The notes under the pieces: generated by a model | Seen by the model: only the letters and a program-made list of their open reading frames with translations | The model's database searches: none | Told to the model about the DNA's origin: nothing | Made by a program: the position numbers and the translations under genes | Part shown: positions 25,806-34,742 of the stretch, piece by piece | Layout of the letters: each line of letters begins with the position of its first letter | Numbering within the stretch: the stretch's first letter is position 1 | NCBI GenBank assembly: GCA_035548125.1 | Contig: DASZTV010000105.1 | Coordinates: 35,138 to 99,137, forward strand | DNA: 64,000 bases | From: DASZTV01 sp035548125 | Lineage (GTDB): Bacteria > Actinomycetota > Actinomycetes > JAFAQI01 | Direction: 5' to 3'

Positions 25806-27191
25806 GTGGCAACGCCCTGGGACCGGTACAACCCGGCCGCGCTCGCGACGTTGCAGGACCGTCTGGTGGCGGCCCAGGTCCGTGACTCGATCGCGCCGTT
25901 CTCGCCGCTGTGGCGGCGCCGTTTCACTGAGCTGAACCGTCGCGCATCGTCGATTCGCACCGTGGCGGACCTGGCGACGATCCCGGCGATGGGGGAGCGC
26001 GACGTCAGTCCGACCGGCGACCCGGCGCTGATGGCCGCGCTGGTGCTCCAGGCCGGAGAAGCGGGCTTCGCGCTGCACGCCAGCGGCCCGGCACTTCGTC
26101 ACGCGATCCGGTTGCGGGCGTTCCGTAAGGATGCTTACGCGCGGGTCGTCGATTCCGACACCCGAGCCACGTCATACGTGTTCACCGGCAACGGGATGCG
26201 CTTCCCGATTGCTTCGACGCGGGCCGACCTCGACACCGTCGCGCGAGCCGGCGCGAGGCTGTGGTCCGTGCTCGGGTTGACTCGCAATGACGTCCTGGTG
26301 TCGGCTGTGGAGCCGGCCGCAACAACCGATCACGTGGCACTGCAGTACGCCGCACTCGGTGCCGGCGCACCCGCGCTGTTCCCGGGTAGTCACATCAGCG
26401 ACCTCGCGGCCGCAATCCGGCTGGCGCCACCGTCGGTGCTGGCGCTGCCGACGGAACGCGCCGTCGACCTGCTCGAGCGGCTCCGTGGCCTGGACTCGTT
26501 GCGCACGGTGCTTCTTGTGGGTGCGCCCTCCGACGCCGAACGCGCCGCCGCGACGCATGCCGCGCGACGCGCCGTCGGCGCGGGCGACCTCGCCGTCCTC
26601 GCGGTGCATGCTCCCGCCGGCGCGCGCCTGCTCTGGGGGGAGTGCCGGCCGTCCGGTGGTGGAGCCGGCCTGCACGGCTACCCGGATCTCGAAGTGCTGC
26701 AGGCCGTCGACCCTGACACCGGGGAGCACACCAGCGGTGGTGGTGAGCTCGTCCTGACTCAGCTGGGCATGCGGGGCAGCGCGCTCCTGCGTTGGCGTAC
26801 CGGCGACGTCGTCGAGGCCGTGACAACCGCGCCCTGCCCGTCGTGCCGCAGAGTCGTACCCCGGGTGGAGGGGGTGCAGCGCAACGCGCTGGTCACCCGG
26901 CTCGGCACCGGAGAGGCCCTCGACCTTCGGTCCGTCGCGTCGGCCCTTTCGGGGCGCCGCGACATCCGCGACTGGCGGATCGTCATCGGGCGCCGCAGTC
27001 GCGACGACGCGACCCGCGTCGTGGTGCGGCTCGCGCCGGAAGGCGGTGACGCCGCCGGCATCGTCATCGGTGCGGCCGGCGACATCCGCGCCCTCGCGGG
27101 GGCGCTGCCGACCCAGATCGTGCTGAGCGACCCGTACGAGCTCGCCGGGCTGCGCGGGCGCCAGTACTCCTCCCGCATCCTCGCCGAGTAG
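25806..27191 (+). CDS. PaaK-like acyl-adenylate-forming protein, divergent
   Basis: A 461-residue protein related to phenylacetate-CoA ligase-type adenylating enzymes. The C-terminal part shows the family logic: GELVLTQLGMRGSALLRWRTGDVVE near 315-339 (the RYRTGD-like ATP ribose motif), then CPSCRRVVPRVEGV with a Cys pair, then a small C-terminal domain. The expected Ser/Thr/Gly-rich phosphate loop is not recognisable; the corresponding place reads TSYVFTGNGMRF. It may have lost or changed activity, or use an unusual acyl acceptor. Placed between etfBA and iscS. Substrate unknown. Confidence 0.6.
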   Translation: MATPWDRYNPAALATLQDRLVAAQVRDSIAPFSPLWRRRFTELNRRASSIRTVADLATIPAMGERDVSPTGDPALMAALVLQAGEAGFALHASGPALRHAIRLRAFRKDAYARVVDSDTRATSYVFTGNGMRFPIASTRADLDTVARAGARLWSVLGLTRNDVLVSAVEPAATTDHVALQYAALGAGAPALFPGSHISDLAAAIRLAPPSVLALPTERAVDLLERLRGLDSLRTVLLVGAPSDAERAAATHAARRAVGAGDLAVLAVHAPAGARLLWGECRPSGGGAGLHGYPDLEVLQAVDPDTGEHTSGGGELVLTQLGMRGSALLRWRTGDVVEAVTTAPCPSCRRVVPRVEGVQRNALVTRLGTGEALDLRSVASALSGRRDIRDWRIVIGRRSRDDATRVVVRLAPEGGDAAGIVIGAAGDIRALAGALPTQIVLSDPYELAGLRGRQYSSRILAE

Positions 27192-27238
27192 CTCGCCGCT
27201 CGGCCTTCCCACGGCCGCGCCATAGGCTGAAGGCCACG

Positions 27239-28414
27239 ATGGCTTACCTCGACCATGCGGCGACCACGCCGATTCTTGCCGAGGCGGCCGACCGCATGGC
27301 CGAGCTGCTCGGCCGCGTCGGCAACGCCTCGTCGCTGCATGCCGCCGGACGTCGCGCGCGGCGCATCGTGGAGGAGTCCCGGGAGAGCGTCGCTGCGGCG
27401 CTTGGCGCTCGGCCGAGCGAGGTGGTCTTCACCAGTGGCGGGACGGAGAGCGACAACCTCGCAATCAAGGGCCTGTACTGGTCGCGCCGCGAGGCGCAGC
27501 CTCGGCGCCGGCGGGTGCTGATCTCCGCCGTCGAGCACCACGCGGCCCTCGATCCGGCCGTCTGGCTGGCCGAGCACGACGACGCCGACCTGGTGCTGTT
27601 GCCGGTCGACTCGCTCGGACGTACCTCGGCATCGGCTCTCCGCGACGCGATCGAGGCGGCCCCGGACGAGGTCGCGCTGGTCAGCGCGATGTGGGCGAAC
27701 AACGAGGTCGGCACGGTCGCGCCGATCGCCGAGCTCGCCGAGGTCGCCGCGTCCTACGGAATTCCGCTCCACACCGACGCCGTACAGGCGGTCGGCGCGC
27801 TGGACGTCGACTTCGCAGCGTCCGGCGCCGCCGCGCTGACCCTCACCGGCCACAAGCTCGGCGGCCCGGTCGGCGTCGGCGCCCTGCTGCTGGGACGCGA
27901 CGTCGACTGCGTTCCGCTGCTGCACGGTGGCGGTCAGGAGCGTGATGTGCGGTCCGGGACGCTCGACGTACCGGCGATCGCGGCGTTCGCCGTTGCCGTA
28001 GATGCTGCGGTCGCCAGTCGCAAGGAGCGCGGCGAGCGGTTGGCAGAGCTGCGGGACGGCCTGGTCAGCAGGGTGCTCGAGGTGGTTCCGGACGCCCAGC
28101 TCAACGGCGACCCGCGCAGCCATCCCGACCACCGGCTGCCCGGCAACGCCCATTTCTCGTTCCCGGGCTGCGAAGGCGACGCCCTGCTGATGTTGCTGGA
28201 TGCGCAAGGCGTCGAGTGCTCGACCGGGTCGGCTTGCTCCGCCGGCGTCGCACGCCCGAGCCACGTGTTGCTCGCGATGGGCCACGACGAGGAGCGGGCG
28301 AAGTCCTCACTGCGGTTCACGCTCGGTCACACCTCGACGCCTCACGATGTCGACGACCTGATCGCTGCGATCGGTCCCGCGGTCGAGCGCGCCCGGACCG
28401 CTGCGGCACGGTGA
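27239..28414 (+). CDS. iscS: Cysteine desulfurase (IscS/NifS)
   Basis: PLP enzyme of 391 residues that takes sulfur from cysteine. The PLP-binding Lys206 is in TLTGHKLGGP. The persulfide-forming Cys is most likely C333 in STGSACSAG, with another Cys at 327. HAATTP, TSGGTESDN and MWANNEVGT are class V aminotransferase signatures. mnmA follows 10 bases after its stop; in actinobacteria this enzyme supplies sulfur for tRNA thiolation and Fe-S clusters. TAGGCT lies 10 bases before the ATG, so a very short 5' leader is possible. Confidence 0.95.
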   Translation: MAYLDHAATTPILAEAADRMAELLGRVGNASSLHAAGRRARRIVEESRESVAAALGARPSEVVFTSGGTESDNLAIKGLYWSRREAQPRRRRVLISAVEHHAALDPAVWLAEHDDADLVLLPVDSLGRTSASALRDAIEAAPDEVALVSAMWANNEVGTVAPIAELAEVAASYGIPLHTDAVQAVGALDVDFAASGAAALTLTGHKLGGPVGVGALLLGRDVDCVPLLHGGGQERDVRSGTLDVPAIAAFAVAVDAAVASRKERGERLAELRDGLVSRVLEVVPDAQLNGDPRSHPDHRLPGNAHFSFPGCEGDALLMLLDAQGVECSTGSACSAGVARPSHVLLAMGHDEERAKSSLRFTLGHTSTPHDVDDLIAAIGPAVERARTAAAR

Positions 28415-28424
28415 GGGCGTCGCC

Positions 28425-29483
28425 ATGAAGGTGCTCGCCGCGATGTCGGGTGGCGTCGACTCCGCGGTCGCTGCTGCGCGCGCGGTCGATGCCGGCCACG
28501 ATGTCACCGGCGTCCACCTCGCGCTCTCACCGAGTCCCGCGTCGTACCGGGAGGGCGCGCGGGGTTGCTGCTCGCTCGAGGACTCCCGCGATGCGCGGCG
28601 GGCGGCCGACGTCCTCGGCATCCCGTTCTACGTCTGGGACGTCGCCGAGCGGTTCACCCGAGAAGTCGTCGACGACTTCGTCGCGGAGTACGCCGCCGGC
28701 CGTACGCCGAACCCGTGCATCCGGTGCAACGAGCGGATCAAGTTCGCGGCGGTGCTCGACCGCGCCCTCGCGCTCGGCTTCGACGCGGTGGCGACCGGCC
28801 ACTACGCGCGGATCGTCGACGGCAACCTGTACCGGGCGGTCGACAGCGAGAAGGACCAGTCCTACGTGCTCGCCGTCCTGCGCCCGGAGCAGCTTGCCGC
28901 CGCGATGTTCCCGCTGGGTGACTCGCGCAAGTCCGAGGTGCGAGCCGAAGCGGCCGTCCGGGGCCTTGCCGTCGCGAGCAAGCCGGACAGTCACGACATC
29001 TGCTTCATCCCGTCGGGGGACACGGCGGGTTGGCTGCAGGGCCGGCTCGGCGCAGCTCCCGGCGACATCGTCGACGAGACCGGTGCGGTCGTGGGCAGCC
29101 ACGACGGCGCCTTTCAGTTCACCGTGGGGCAGCGCCGCGGCCTGGCGATCGGCCGGCCCGCGGCGGATGGCAAGCCTCGTTACGTGCTGTCGATCTCACC
29201 CGTCGACCGCACCGTCACGGTCGGGCCGGTCGAGCGGCTCAGCGTCACCCGGATCTGTTGCGGCACACCGACGTGGTGCGGCGCGCCGCCTCGCAGCGAG
29301 CTCGTCGGACTCGCCCAGGTCCGGGCTCACGCCGAGCCGATCGAGTGCCGTGCCGTCGTGTCCGACGGCAGACTCGAGGTCGAGCTCACTGCACCGCTGG
29401 CCGGTGTTGCGGCCGGTCAGACGCTCGTCCTCTACGACGACGATCGGGTAGTCGGGTCCGCGACCATCGAGGCTGCCCGCTAG
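28425..29483 (+). CDS. mnmA: tRNA-specific 2-thiouridylase
   Basis: Adds sulfur to U34 of tRNAs for Lys, Glu and Gln. The PP-loop SGGVDS lies at residues 8-13. The catalytic Cys pair is C98 (NPCIRCN) and C193 (DICFIP). TGHYAR, DQSYVLAVL and FTVGQRRGLAIG are conserved. Length 352 residues, normal for the family. It follows iscS, its sulfur donor, in one operon, and its stop overlaps the GTG of the next gene by one base (TAGTG). Confidence 0.96.
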   Translation: MKVLAAMSGGVDSAVAAARAVDAGHDVTGVHLALSPSPASYREGARGCCSLEDSRDARRAADVLGIPFYVWDVAERFTREVVDDFVAEYAAGRTPNPCIRCNERIKFAAVLDRALALGFDAVATGHYARIVDGNLYRAVDSEKDQSYVLAVLRPEQLAAAMFPLGDSRKSEVRAEAAVRGLAVASKPDSHDICFIPSGDTAGWLQGRLGAAPGDIVDETGAVVGSHDGAFQFTVGQRRGLAIGRPAADGKPRYVLSISPVDRTVTVGPVERLSVTRICCGTPTWCGAPPRSELVGLAQVRAHAEPIECRAVVSDGRLEVELTAPLAGVAAGQTLVLYDDDRVVGSATIEAAR

Positions 29484-30022
29484 TGCCGCGCTACGTCGCC
29501 TGGCTGCATGCGGTCAACCTCGGCAGCCACAACAAGGTGCCGATGGCCTGGCTGCGCGAGACGTTGACGGATGCCGGTTTTCGCGACGTCGCGACGTATG
29601 TACAGAGCGGGAACCTCGTCGTCACCGCGGACACCAGGTCTTCTGACGTGGTGAGGAAGCAGGTCGCAGGCCTGATCAAGACCGGGCTCGGCCTCGACGT
29701 CGAGGTCACCGTGCGCACCCGCGCCGAGCTCGCTGCGGTGGTCGAGCGCAACCCGATGCCCGAGCACGTCGGCGAACCCGCCCGGCTCCATGTCAGCTTC
29801 CTCACCGGCGAGCCAGACCGGGCAGGTCTGGCGGCGATCGATCCAGCAGCGTTCGCGCCGGACCGGTTCGTCGCAGACGGGCGCCACCTCTACCTGTGGT
29901 TTCCGAACGGCGCGGGACGCTCGAAGCTCGCGACGCTGCCGTGGCAGAAGAAGATCGGAGTCGCGGGTACGGCACGGAACTGGCGCACCGTGCTGGCGGT
30001 CCTCGACCTGCTCGACGCATAA
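29483..30022 (+). CDS. DUF1697 family protein
   Basis: A 179-residue cytoplasmic protein of the DUF1697 family, function unknown. Family hallmarks are the N-terminal YVAWLHAVNLGSHNKVPM, DVATYVQSGNLVV near 35-47, and a conserved end WRTVLAVLDLL. The GTG start overlaps the mnmA stop codon by one base, so it is translated from the iscS-mnmA transcript. Its TAA stop forms part of the -10 box of the next gene. Confidence 0.85.
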   Translation: MPRYVAWLHAVNLGSHNKVPMAWLRETLTDAGFRDVATYVQSGNLVVTADTRSSDVVRKQVAGLIKTGLGLDVEVTVRTRAELAAVVERNPMPEHVGEPARLHVSFLTGEPDRAGLAAIDPAAFAPDRFVADGRHLYLWFPNGAGRSKLATLPWQKKIGVAGTARNWRTVLAVLDLLDA

Positions 30023-30031
30023 ACTCAGCGC
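30020..30031 (+). promoter_or_regulatory. Predicted leaderless promoter built on a stop codon, -10 TAAACT
   Basis: TAAACT at 30020-30025 starts with the TAA stop codon of the upstream gene; six bases later comes the ATG at 30032. Confidence 0.55.
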
Positions 30032-30337
30032 ATGGCCGACTCCGTCCAGCTGACCGACCTCGACGTCATCGCGCGCTACAGCATCGCGGTGCGGTCCGCG
30101 ACGGCCGATCGCGACGAGCTGTTGGAGACGCTCCGCGCCGACGTCGCGTGGCTTGAGCGCGGTCGCACCCGGACCTCGACGAGCAGCTTCCGGGCCCAGC
30201 CCGACGGGGCGGAGGACTACGACGAGGAGGATGCGCCGGTCAGCCGGCCGGTGCGGGCCACCCGCAGCACGAACTCACGCGCGCCGGTGAAGAAGACGGC
30301 GACCAAGAAGATCGCACCGCGTCGTTCCGCGCGTTAA
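30032..30337 (+). CDS. Hypothetical protein with basic tail
   Basis: A 101-residue protein. Residues 1-45 look helical and folded (LTDLDVIARYSIAVRSATAD, then ELLETLRADVAWLERG). An acidic linker follows (EDYDEEDA near 61-68), then a Lys/Arg/Ser/Thr/Pro-rich tail (VKKTATKKIAPRRSAR), which could bind nucleic acid. No family recognised. The last codons lie in the first copy of a tandem duplication (30317-30362), so the very C-terminus may have been altered recently. Confidence 0.6.
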   Translation: MADSVQLTDLDVIARYSIAVRSATADRDELLETLRADVAWLERGRTRTSTSSFRAQPDGAEDYDEEDAPVSRPVRATRSTNSRAPVKKTATKKIAPRRSAR

Positions 30338-30362
30338 TGGCCCCGCGTCGTTCCGCGCGTTA
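30317..30362. repeat. 20-bp direct repeat, 26-bp period, at convergent gene ends
   Basis: CCGCGTCGTTCCGCGCGTTA occurs at 30317-30336 and 30343-30362, separated by six bases. The first copy ends the basic-tail gene including its stop; the second copy supplies the stop codon of the convergent phosphoesterase gene. It looks like a recent tandem duplication by slippage. Confidence 0.85.
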
Positions 30363-31544
30363 GCACTTAGAGAACAGGTCGTGGCCGAACGGCCGGAGGC
30401 CTGCCGCGGCGGCGTAGCCGAGGTGGCCGTGCCCGTCGGTCCCGCCCTTGGTGATCCCGAAGATGTCCTCGAGGCTGCGCAGCAGCGAGTAGTGGTTGTA
30501 CGGCGTCGGGTCCCGGCGGCCCTTCGCGACGCAGCGGCCGATCACGAGCGTTCCGATCTTGCCGCCGCCGAGACCGGTCAGCCCGGGTAGCGGGTCGGTC
30601 GGCCCGCCCTTCTCGTGGCAGCAGCTGGAGGCGTCCTGGGTCTCGGACTCGTCCGAGGTGATGATGATGATCCCGTTGGCGCGGTAGGCCGGTGACCGTT
30701 CGATGCGCGGTACCCATACGGACAGGAAGTGATCGACGGAGGTCAGCCCACCGGTGCGCTTGCCCTTCGCGTCCGGACCGGCACAACCGGCGTCGTGGCC
30801 GTCGTTGCAAAGGTCCGGCGTGATGAACGTGAAGCGGGGCGTGGTCGCCGCGTGCTTCAGGTCCGCCTTGAGCTCGGTCAGCGCCACCACGTGCTTCTTG
30901 CACAACCCGGAGTCGATCAGTGAATGGAAGTAGACGAACGGGTTGTGGCGCGCGGCGTACTGGTCACGTGCGGTCGCCTTCTGGGTGGCGTCCTGCCCGA
31001 GCAGGTTGGTGTGGGGGACGCCGCAGCGCTTCTGCTCCCGCGCGGGGTCGTTGCCCATGTTGTCCATGTAGCCGCCCCAGCTGACGTGGTGGGCAGTGAG
31101 CTGGTCGGCGAGCGTCTTCACGTTCGACGGGTAGACGCAGCCGACGCCCACCGCCTGGCCGGACTTGTTGAGCTTCGCGGGTGCGGTGGTGCCGTTGAAG
31201 TCTGTGTAGAGCTGGCAGTCCGACGACGTCATCAGGTTGGGCGCTTGGCCGGAGACCATCGAGAGGTAGTTGTCGAGCGAGACGTGCCCTGTTGCGTAAA
31301 AGTTCGTCAGCAGTGTGCCTTGCCGCTGCAGCACCTTGCCGAGGTAGGGATGCGGGTTGTGCAGGTACGTCGACTCCGACGATTCGTTCTCCAGCACGAT
31401 CACGAAGACGTGGCGGATGCCCAGCGCCGGTCCCGCCTGGTCTCGCTGGACCGAGGAGAGAGCGGTGGAGCTGCCGGCTGCGCCGCAGCTCGCAGTCAGG
31501 ACCAGACCTGCGAGCAGGCAGAGGAGACGTCGCACGGTCGCCAT
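30360..31544 (-). CDS. Secreted phosphoesterase (PF04185-like, alkaline phosphatase superfamily)
   Basis: A 394-residue exported protein related to acid phosphatase and phospholipase C type phosphoesterases. N-terminal signal: basic MATVRRL, a hydrophobic core, then LTASC near residues 17-21, a possible but imperfect lipobox. Metal and catalytic segments are VIVLENESSES near 47, GHVSLDNYLSMVSGQAPN near 86, FITPDLCNDGHD near 245, and IIIITSDESE near 298. Several Cys suggest disulfides outside the cell. The ATG at 31544 gives a clean signal peptide; a longer start would add 18 polar residues. Confidence 0.85.
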   Translation of the reverse strand: MATVRRLLCLLAGLVLTASCGAAGSSTALSSVQRDQAGPALGIRHVFVIVLENESSESTYLHNPHPYLGKVLQRQGTLLTNFYATGHVSLDNYLSMVSGQAPNLMTSSDCQLYTDFNGTTAPAKLNKSGQAVGVGCVYPSNVKTLADQLTAHHVSWGGYMDNMGNDPAREQKRCGVPHTNLLGQDATQKATARDQYAARHNPFVYFHSLIDSGLCKKHVVALTELKADLKHAATTPRFTFITPDLCNDGHDAGCAGPDAKGKRTGGLTSVDHFLSVWVPRIERSPAYRANGIIIITSDESETQDASSCCHEKGGPTDPLPGLTGLGGGKIGTLVIGRCVAKGRRDPTPYNHYSLLRSLEDIFGITKGGTDGHGHLGYAAAAGLRPFGHDLFSKC

Positions 31545-31588
31545 TGTCTCAGTCGCGGCGTCCGGGCGGTTACGTAGTCTTCGCGGTG

Positions 31589-32599
31589 ATGGACGCACAG
31601 CTCACCGGGGTCGCGACGGGCGTCGGTTCGCTGCCCGGCACCGACATCGACGCGGCCTGGGCCACGACGTTCGACGAGCTTCCGGAGCTTCCGCACCTGC
31701 CCGAGTTGCCCGGCCGCGGGCCGGGGGCCGACATGATCGGTCGTACGGCTGTTCAGCTGGTCGGTCTCGCAGTGGACCGCACGCCGTCGGGCTGGCGGCT
31801 GGTCGATCGGGCAGGTGCCGATCAACGAGCTGCTCTCGAGCTCCTCGCTACGGACCTCGACGCGCTCCTGCCGGTCGCCGCACCCGGCTACGACGGACCC
31901 TTGAAGGTGCAGCTCGCGGGACCGTGGACGCTCGCGGCGGCGCTCGAGCTCCCGCGCGGCGGCCGGGCGCTCCGCGATCGCGGAGCCGTCGCCGATGTCA
32001 TCGCGTCGCTGGCCGAAGCGGTGGCCGAACATGTGACCGACATACGCCGCCGGGTGCCCCGCGCTCGACTCGTCCTGCAGCTCGACGAACCGGGTCTTCC
32101 CGCGGTCCTGGCGGGCCGGGTGCCGACCGAGAGCGGGTTCGGCACCCTGCGGGTCCCGGACACCGCGGACGTGGAGTCGGCGCTGCGCGCCGTGATCGCC
32201 GCAGCCGGAGGGCGGGTCGCCGTGCACTGTTGTGCGGCGGATGCCCCGTTGCGGATGTTTCGTGCCGCAGGAGCTGCGGCGGTGGGTGTCGACCTGACGC
32301 TCGGCGGCGTGAACCACGACGACCTGGGTGAGCTCGTGGAGGCAGGGACGGCCCTGTGGCTGGGGGCGGTCCCCGCCCTCGGTCCGGGGGTTCCGCCCAC
32401 GCCGCGCGCAGTCGCCGATCCGGTGCGCCGGCTGTGGCGAGAGCTCGGATTCGCACCGGAGCGGCTCCCCGAGTCGGTTGCGCTGACCCCGTCGTGCGGG
32501 CTCGCGGGCGCGTCGCAAGGATGGGTCAGCTCGGCCTACCGCGTGTTGCGGCAGGCTTCGAATGCGCTTCTCGAGGCGCCGGAAGGGATCATCACTTGA
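31589..32599 (+). CDS. Cobalamin-independent methionine synthase-like protein (MetE C-terminal fold)
   Basis: A 336-residue protein with the UROD/MetE-like TIM barrel. Possible zinc ligands are in VAVHCCAAD near 207-215 and TPSCGLAG near the C-terminus, as in MetE. It lacks the MetE N-terminal half, so it may use another methyl donor, or act in a corrinoid or uroporphyrinogen-type reaction. Mycobacteria have an equivalent gene between mnmA and ligA. ATG 31589; TAGTCT lies eight bases upstream, and a GTG three bases earlier is also in frame. ligA follows after 40 bases. Confidence 0.82.
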   Translation: MDAQLTGVATGVGSLPGTDIDAAWATTFDELPELPHLPELPGRGPGADMIGRTAVQLVGLAVDRTPSGWRLVDRAGADQRAALELLATDLDALLPVAAPGYDGPLKVQLAGPWTLAAALELPRGGRALRDRGAVADVIASLAEAVAEHVTDIRRRVPRARLVLQLDEPGLPAVLAGRVPTESGFGTLRVPDTADVESALRAVIAAAGGRVAVHCCAADAPLRMFRAAGAAAVGVDLTLGGVNHDDLGELVEAGTALWLGAVPALGPGVPPTPRAVADPVRRLWRELGFAPERLPESVALTPSCGLAGASQGWVSSAYRVLRQASNALLEAPEGIIT

Positions 32600-32639
32600 G
32601 GGCCCGCGTAGCCGGCACCTCAGGTGGGCGGAGGGTGGG

Positions 32640-34715
32640 GTGGCGGACGTGAGCGCGAAACGTGCTGAGCCGCCCGCGGCGGTTGCTCGCCGGCACGCCG
32701 AGCTCGCCTCCGAACTCGAGGATCTGGCGTACCGCTATTACATCAACAACGCGCCGACGGTCTCGGACGCCGAGTACGACGCCAAGATGCGCGAGCTCGA
32801 GGCGATCGAGGCCGACTACACCTCGCTGCGCACCCCCGACTCACCGACCCAGAAGGTCATGGAGAGCCTGTCGACCGACTTCGCGGAGGTGCGGCACCTC
32901 GAGCGACTGATGTCGCTGGACAACGTGTTCTCCGACGAGGAGTTCGAGGCGTGGGTGTCGCGGGCCACCCGCGAGACCCCGGTCGTGGCTTGGCTGTGCG
33001 AGCTGAAGATCGACGGGCTGGCCGTCGATCTGGTCTATGAGGCCGGACGCCTCGTCCGCGCGGCCACCCGCGGTGACGGTGTGACCGGTGAGGACGTCAC
33101 GCTCAACGTCCGGACGATCGGTAACGTGCCGTCGCGCCTGACCGGCAAGAAGATCCCGGACCTGCTGGAGGTGCGCGGCGAGGTGTTCTTCCCGACCGCG
33201 GCCTTCGCCGAGGTCAACGCGGGGCTGGTCGAGGCCGGCAAGGCGCCGTTCGCCAACCCGCGCAACGCCGCGGCCGGATCGCTGCGGCAGAAGGATCCGC
33301 GGGTCACGGCGACCCGGCCGTTGGCACTCACCGTCCACGGGATCGGCGCGCGACATGGGTTCGAGGTCTCCAGCCAGTCCGAGGCCTACGCGTCGCTGCA
33401 GGCGTTAGGCCTTCCGGTGAGCGCTCGCTACGAGGTCGTCGACGGGCTGGCCGGCGTACGACGCTACGTGGCGCACTGGGGTGAGCATCGCCACGACATC
33501 GAACACGACATCGACGGTGTCGTCATCAAGGTCGACTCGTTCGCTCTGCAGGGCCGACTCGGCGCGACCTCCAAGGCGCCGCGCTGGGCCGTCGCATGGA
33601 AGTACCCGCCCGAAGAAGCGACCACGAAGCTCAACGGGATCTTCGTCAACGTCGGCCGGACCGGGCGGGTCACGCCGTTCGCCGCTCTCGAACCGGTACA
33701 TGTCGGCGGGGTCACGGTCAGCACCGCGACGCTGCACAACGAGGACGAGGTCAAGCGCAAGGGCGTGCTCGTCGGCGACACCGTCGTCGTACGACGAGCC
33801 GGTGACGTCATCCCCGAAGTCGTCGGTCCCGTGGTGGACCTGCGTACCGGCAAGGAGAAGGCGTTCGTCATGCCGACTCGCTGCCCGGAGTGCGACACCG
33901 AGCTGTCGCGCGGTGACGGAGAGGTCGACTGGCGCTGTCCCAACACCGTCAGCTGCCCGGCGCAGCGCCGTGAGGCGGTGTTCCACCTGGCCGGTCGCGG
34001 TGCGCTCGACATCGACGGGCTCGGCTACGAGACGGCGATCGCGCTGCTCGACGCCGGCCGGATCGACGACATCGGGGACGTCTTCCACCTGACGGCCGAG
34101 TCCTTCGACGGGCTGCGCGGATTCGGCCAGAAGAAGATCGCGCAGGTCCTCGCCGGTCTGGAGGCGGCGCGCCACCGGCCGCTGTGGCGGCTGCTCGTCG
34201 GCTTGTCGATCCGTCACGTCGGACCGACCGCGGCCCAGGCGCTCGCGCGCGAGTTCCGCTCGCTCGACGCGATCATGGCCGCTAGCCCCGAGGAGCTTGC
34301 CGCGGTCGACGGCGTCGGCCCGACGATCGCCGCCGCCGCAGCGGCGTGGTTCGGAGACGAGCGTCATCGGGGCATCGTCGAGCGGTTGCGGGCCGGCGGC
34401 ATCTCGACGGTCGACGAGGACGCCCCTGAGCGCGGCAGCGGCCCGCTCGACGGCCTCACGATCGTCGTCACCGGCACGTTGTCGGGCTACACCCGCGACG
34501 GTGCCGCGGAGGCGATCCAGTCGCGGGGCGGCAAGGTCACCGGTTCGGTCAGCAAGAAGACGTCGTACGTCGTTGCCGGCGACGCACCCGGCGCAGCGAA
34601 GTACGACAAGGCGGTCGACCTCGGAGTCCCGATTCTCGACGAGGCCGGGTTCGAGGCACTGTTGTCAGGCGGCCCGCAAGCCGCCGACGCACTGGCACAA
34701 CGCGGCGAAAAATAG
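32640..34715 (+). CDS. ligA: NAD-dependent DNA ligase
   Basis: Essential replicative and repair ligase of 691 residues. Domains in order: Ia/adenylation domain with the AMP-accepting Lys123 in CELKIDGL, OB fold, a zinc finger with Cys 415, 418, 433 and 439 (CPEC, then RCPNTVSC), helix-hairpin-helix repeats from about 450 to 580, and a C-terminal BRCT domain (LDGLTIVVTGTLSGYTRDGA). Upstream GGAGGG supports GTG 32640; GTG 32649 is also possible. Co-oriented with the metE-like gene, before gatC, as in mycobacteria. Confidence 0.97.
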   Translation: MADVSAKRAEPPAAVARRHAELASELEDLAYRYYINNAPTVSDAEYDAKMRELEAIEADYTSLRTPDSPTQKVMESLSTDFAEVRHLERLMSLDNVFSDEEFEAWVSRATRETPVVAWLCELKIDGLAVDLVYEAGRLVRAATRGDGVTGEDVTLNVRTIGNVPSRLTGKKIPDLLEVRGEVFFPTAAFAEVNAGLVEAGKAPFANPRNAAAGSLRQKDPRVTATRPLALTVHGIGARHGFEVSSQSEAYASLQALGLPVSARYEVVDGLAGVRRYVAHWGEHRHDIEHDIDGVVIKVDSFALQGRLGATSKAPRWAVAWKYPPEEATTKLNGIFVNVGRTGRVTPFAALEPVHVGGVTVSTATLHNEDEVKRKGVLVGDTVVVRRAGDVIPEVVGPVVDLRTGKEKAFVMPTRCPECDTELSRGDGEVDWRCPNTVSCPAQRREAVFHLAGRGALDIDGLGYETAIALLDAGRIDDIGDVFHLTAESFDGLRGFGQKKIAQVLAGLEAARHRPLWRLLVGLSIRHVGPTAAQALAREFRSLDAIMAASPEELAAVDGVGPTIAAAAAAWFGDERHRGIVERLRAGGISTVDEDAPERGSGPLDGLTIVVTGTLSGYTRDGAAEAIQSRGGKVTGSVSKKTSYVVAGDAPGAAKYDKAVDLGVPILDEAGFEALLSGGPQAADALAQRGEK

Positions 34716-34730
34716 CCAATCGCCCGCCGA

Positions 34731-34742
34731 TACCCTTGGCGG
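34731..34742 (+). promoter_or_regulatory. Predicted leaderless promoter, -10 TACCCT
   Basis: TACCCT at 34731-34736, then six bases, then the gatC GTG at 34743. Confidence 0.55.

Noticed and set aside
27223..27238. TAGGCT before iscS as a leaderless promoter.
   Set aside because: The box is 10 bases from the ATG instead of 6 or 7; a very short leader is possible but it does not fit the pattern.
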